Origin: G965212025 sp965215765
GTDB taxonomy: Bacteria > Pseudomonadota > Gammaproteobacteria > Poriferisulfidales > Oxydemutatoraceae
Direction: 5' to 3'
Assembly (NCBI GenBank): GCA_965215765.1
Contig: OZ244118.1
Coordinates: forward strand, 868,001 to 932,000
Length of the DNA stretch: 64,000 bases
Under the pieces are notes generated by a model. It ran no database searches and was not told the origin of the DNA. It was given only the letters and a program-made list of their open reading frames with translations. Within the stretch, counting starts at the first letter, position 1. The number at the start of each line of letters is the position of its first letter. Of the stretch, positions 62,073 through 64,000 are shown in pieces. Both the position numbers and the translations under genes were made by a program.

Positions 62073-63527
62073 ATGTATGAAGCAGCATTCAAAAGTATTG
62101 ATGATGCACTATGGAAAGACGCCGGTTGCAGCACTGAACTTGATTATATTGAGCAGACAAGCTGGGTGCTTTTTCTGAAGTACCTGGATGACTACGAGAC
62201 TGGTAAAGAGACAGCTGCACGACTGGACGGTAAAACGTACAGACGCATTATCCAAGGTGATTACAGGTGGAGCAAATGGGCGATGCCTAAGCGAGCAGAT
62301 GGCAAGCTTGACAACAACAAGGCACACACCGGCGACGACTTGCTCGATTTTGTCTATGGCGAACTGTTTCCCTACCTAAAAGGCTTCAAACAGTCAGCAG
62401 ACGGTTCAAACACCATTCGTTACAAGGTTGGTGAAATCTTTTCAGAGCTTAGCAACAAGCTGAAGTCTGGTTACACGTTGCGTGGGGTTGTGAACAAGAT
62501 TGACGGGTTGAAATTCCTGCGCAATGAGGACAAGTATGAGCTCAGCAGCTTGTATGAAGACAAGATCAAGAAAATGGGCAACGCCGGACGAAATGGCGGT
62601 GAATATTACACGCCACGTCCGCTCATCAAAAGCATCGTAAAGGTCATCAAACCTGCCATAGATGAAACTGTCTACGACGGAGCTCTCGGTAGTGCTGGCT
62701 TCCTGTGTGAAGCTTATGCATATATGCGTGACAGCAAGGAACTGAGTGCCACTGAGTACAGACGGCTGCAATCGCGCACCTTTTCCGGAAAAGAGAAGAA
62801 ATCGCTCGCTTATGTGATTGGCACGATGAACATGATTTTGCACGGCATTGAGGCACCTAATGTAATACATACCAACACACTGGCTGAGAACATCAATGAC
62901 ATTCAGCGAAAGGACAGGGTTGATGTGGTTCTTGCCAATCCACCTTTTGGTGGTAGGGAGCGTGCTGAGATACAGCAAAACTTCCCTGTCAAAACGGGCG
63001 AGACAGCCTATCTGTTCCTACAGCATTTCATAAAGATGCTGAAAGTGGGCGGGCGCTGTGGCGTGGTGATCAAGAACACCTTCTTGAGCAACACAGACAA
63101 TGCCAGCATCGCACTACGCAAACAGTTGCTCCAGGAATGTAATCTGTTTGCTGTGTTGGATTTGCCGAGTGGTGTGTTTCAGGGCTCTGGTGTGAAGACG
63201 GTTGTGCTGTTCTTTGAAAAAGGCAGACCAACAGAACGTGTGTGGTACTACCAACTGGACGTTGGCAGAAACATAGGCAAGAAAAACCCGCTGAATGAAT
63301 GCGACTTGGCTGAGTTTGTGGAGATGGCGAGCACTCAGAGGTTGAGCGATAACAGTTGGTGCGTAGAAGCGGAAAAAGTGAACAAAGACACGTGGGATTT
63401 GACAGTGCGTAACCCTAACCGTGTTGATGAAACTGATAGCCGTACGCCAACGGAAATTATCGGGGAGATTGAAGAGCTTGACAAACGGGCGGCAAGTGCA
63501 CTGAAAATAGTCAAGGAATTGTTGTGA
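62073..63527 (+). CDS. hsdM: Type I restriction-modification system, DNA methyltransferase subunit HsdM
   Basis: Adenine-N6 methyltransferase subunit that, with HsdS, protects host DNA. 484 residues: N-terminal HsdM_N helices (LWKDAGCSTELDYIEQTSWVLFL), the EYYTPRPLIKSIV entry to the catalytic domain, motif I as VYDGALGSAGFLCEAY, and catalytic motif IV ANPPFGG near residue 290. The C-terminus has EELDKRAASALKIVKELL. Its TGA overlaps the hsdS ATG by one base (TGATG), indicating coupled translation. The restriction subunit HsdR is not in the window and presumably follows. Confidence 0.93.
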   Translation: MYEAAFKSIDDALWKDAGCSTELDYIEQTSWVLFLKYLDDYETGKETAARLDGKTYRRIIQGDYRWSKWAMPKRADGKLDNNKAHTGDDLLDFVYGELFPYLKGFKQSADGSNTIRYKVGEIFSELSNKLKSGYTLRGVVNKIDGLKFLRNEDKYELSSLYEDKIKKMGNAGRNGGEYYTPRPLIKSIVKVIKPAIDETVYDGALGSAGFLCEAYAYMRDSKELSATEYRRLQSRTFSGKEKKSLAYVIGTMNMILHGIEAPNVIHTNTLAENINDIQRKDRVDVVLANPPFGGRERAEIQQNFPVKTGETAYLFLQHFIKMLKVGGRCGVVIKNTFLSNTDNASIALRKQLLQECNLFAVLDLPSGVFQGSGVKTVVLFFEKGRPTERVWYYQLDVGRNIGKKNPLNECDLAEFVEMASTQRLSDNSWCVEAEKVNKDTWDLTVRNPNRVDETDSRTPTEIIGEIEELDKRAASALKIVKELL

Positions 63528-64000
63528 TGTGGAAGACAGCCAAGCTTGGTGAAATCTTTGAATTACTAAATGGTTATGCCTTTAAGAGTAGGGACTACGT
63601 GAATGAAGGGTACTTTGTTATGCGTATTACAAACGTACAACAAGGTTACATATCAATTCAAAATTCAAAATATATACAAATTGATGAAACATCTAAACTA
63701 AGCAAGTTTATCCTTGAGTCTGGCGATATTTTGATATCACTTACTGGTAATGTTGGGCGTACAGGTCAAATTAAAGATGAACATCTACCGTGTACGTTAA
63801 ATCAGCGTGTGGCTAAAGTAGACAAGATTAGCGACGAATTGATTGCTAAGAATTTTCTCTTTCACTATTTTAATAGTGACGAATTTAGGAGGCAAGTTGA
63901 AGAATTTGCACATGGGGCTGCACAAGCCAATGTATCAACAAAAGATATATTATCTATCTCACTTAACCTCCCGCCACTCACAGAACAACAGCGAATCGTG
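63527..64000 (+). CDS. hsdS: Type I restriction-modification specificity subunit HsdS (5' part; runs off the window)
   Basis: 158 codons are present. The frame begins MWKTAKLGEIFELLNGYAFK and includes RITNVQQGYI, LESGDILISLTGNVGRTG, CTLNQRVAKV, FHYFNSDEFR and ends NLPPLTEQQRIV, the full first target-recognition domain up to the conserved region that starts the central helix. HsdS determines the DNA sequence recognised by the M and R subunits. It overlaps the hsdM stop by one base. The recognition domain is notably A/T-rich, common for these exchangeable domains. Confidence 0.92.
   Translation, partial: MWKTAKLGEIFELLNGYAFKSRDYVNEGYFVMRITNVQQGYISIQNSKYIQIDETSKLSKFILESGDILISLTGNVGRTGQIKDEHLPCTLNQRVAKVDKISDELIAKNFLFHYFNSDEFRRQVEEFAHGAAQANVSTKDILSISLNLPPLTEQQRIV

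Overview
The window reads as a proteobacterial chromosome, most likely gammaproteobacterial. The conserved blocks trpS-scpA-scpB-rluB, tig-clpP-clpX-lon and xseA opposite guaB-guaA are familiar gamma neighbourhoods. The phosphofructokinase is of the pyrophosphate type seen in methylotrophs, nitrifiers and xanthomonads. This is inference from gene content; no rRNA is present and no species is claimed.

Layout. 1-11322: a leftward housekeeping block (two acetolactate-synthase-like TPP enzymes, rluB with a duplicated 5' end, scpB, scpA, trpS, adk), then the divergent PPi-phosphofructokinase. 11334-41930: a ~30 kb island bracketed by ~190 bp direct repeats that carry the 3' end of yjbQ. It holds one remnant and eleven tandem paralogues (11830-40812, ~2.57 kb period) of secreted proteins with a subtilase-like N-terminal domain and a long Thr-rich stalk, a strong terminator, and a frameshifted ComEC-type metallo-beta-lactamase gene. 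41788-49774: intact yjbQ, ispG, tRNA-Leu(UAG), tig, clpP, clpX, lon. 50048-55605: a DksA core preceded by ~5 kb of Lys/Ala-rich ~126 bp repeats with several frame breaks. 55690-60945: xseA (leftward), guaB and guaA (rightward). 61025-64000: A/T-richer accessory DNA with a TylF-type methyltransferase and the hsdM-hsdS part of a type I restriction-modification locus.

How the parts work together. The leftward block couples tRNA-Trp charging with chromosome condensation (ScpAB) and rRNA pseudouridylation through overlapping stop/start codons. tig-clpP-clpX-lon is a chaperone and protease cluster. guaB-guaA makes GMP from IMP.

The main unusual content is (1) the eleven-member array, whose copies are nearly identical except for short loops around the putative active site that are reshuffled between copies, and (2) repeat expansion inside ordinary housekeeping genes: ScpA carries about 28 copies of a 33-residue repeat on its N-terminus, DksA a huge Lys/Ala repeat region, ScpB a Pro-Glu-Pro-Thr tail, and rluB a tandem partial duplication. 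Such a concentration of in-frame tandem duplication within 64 kb suggests a genome unusually tolerant of, or prone to, slippage and unequal recombination.
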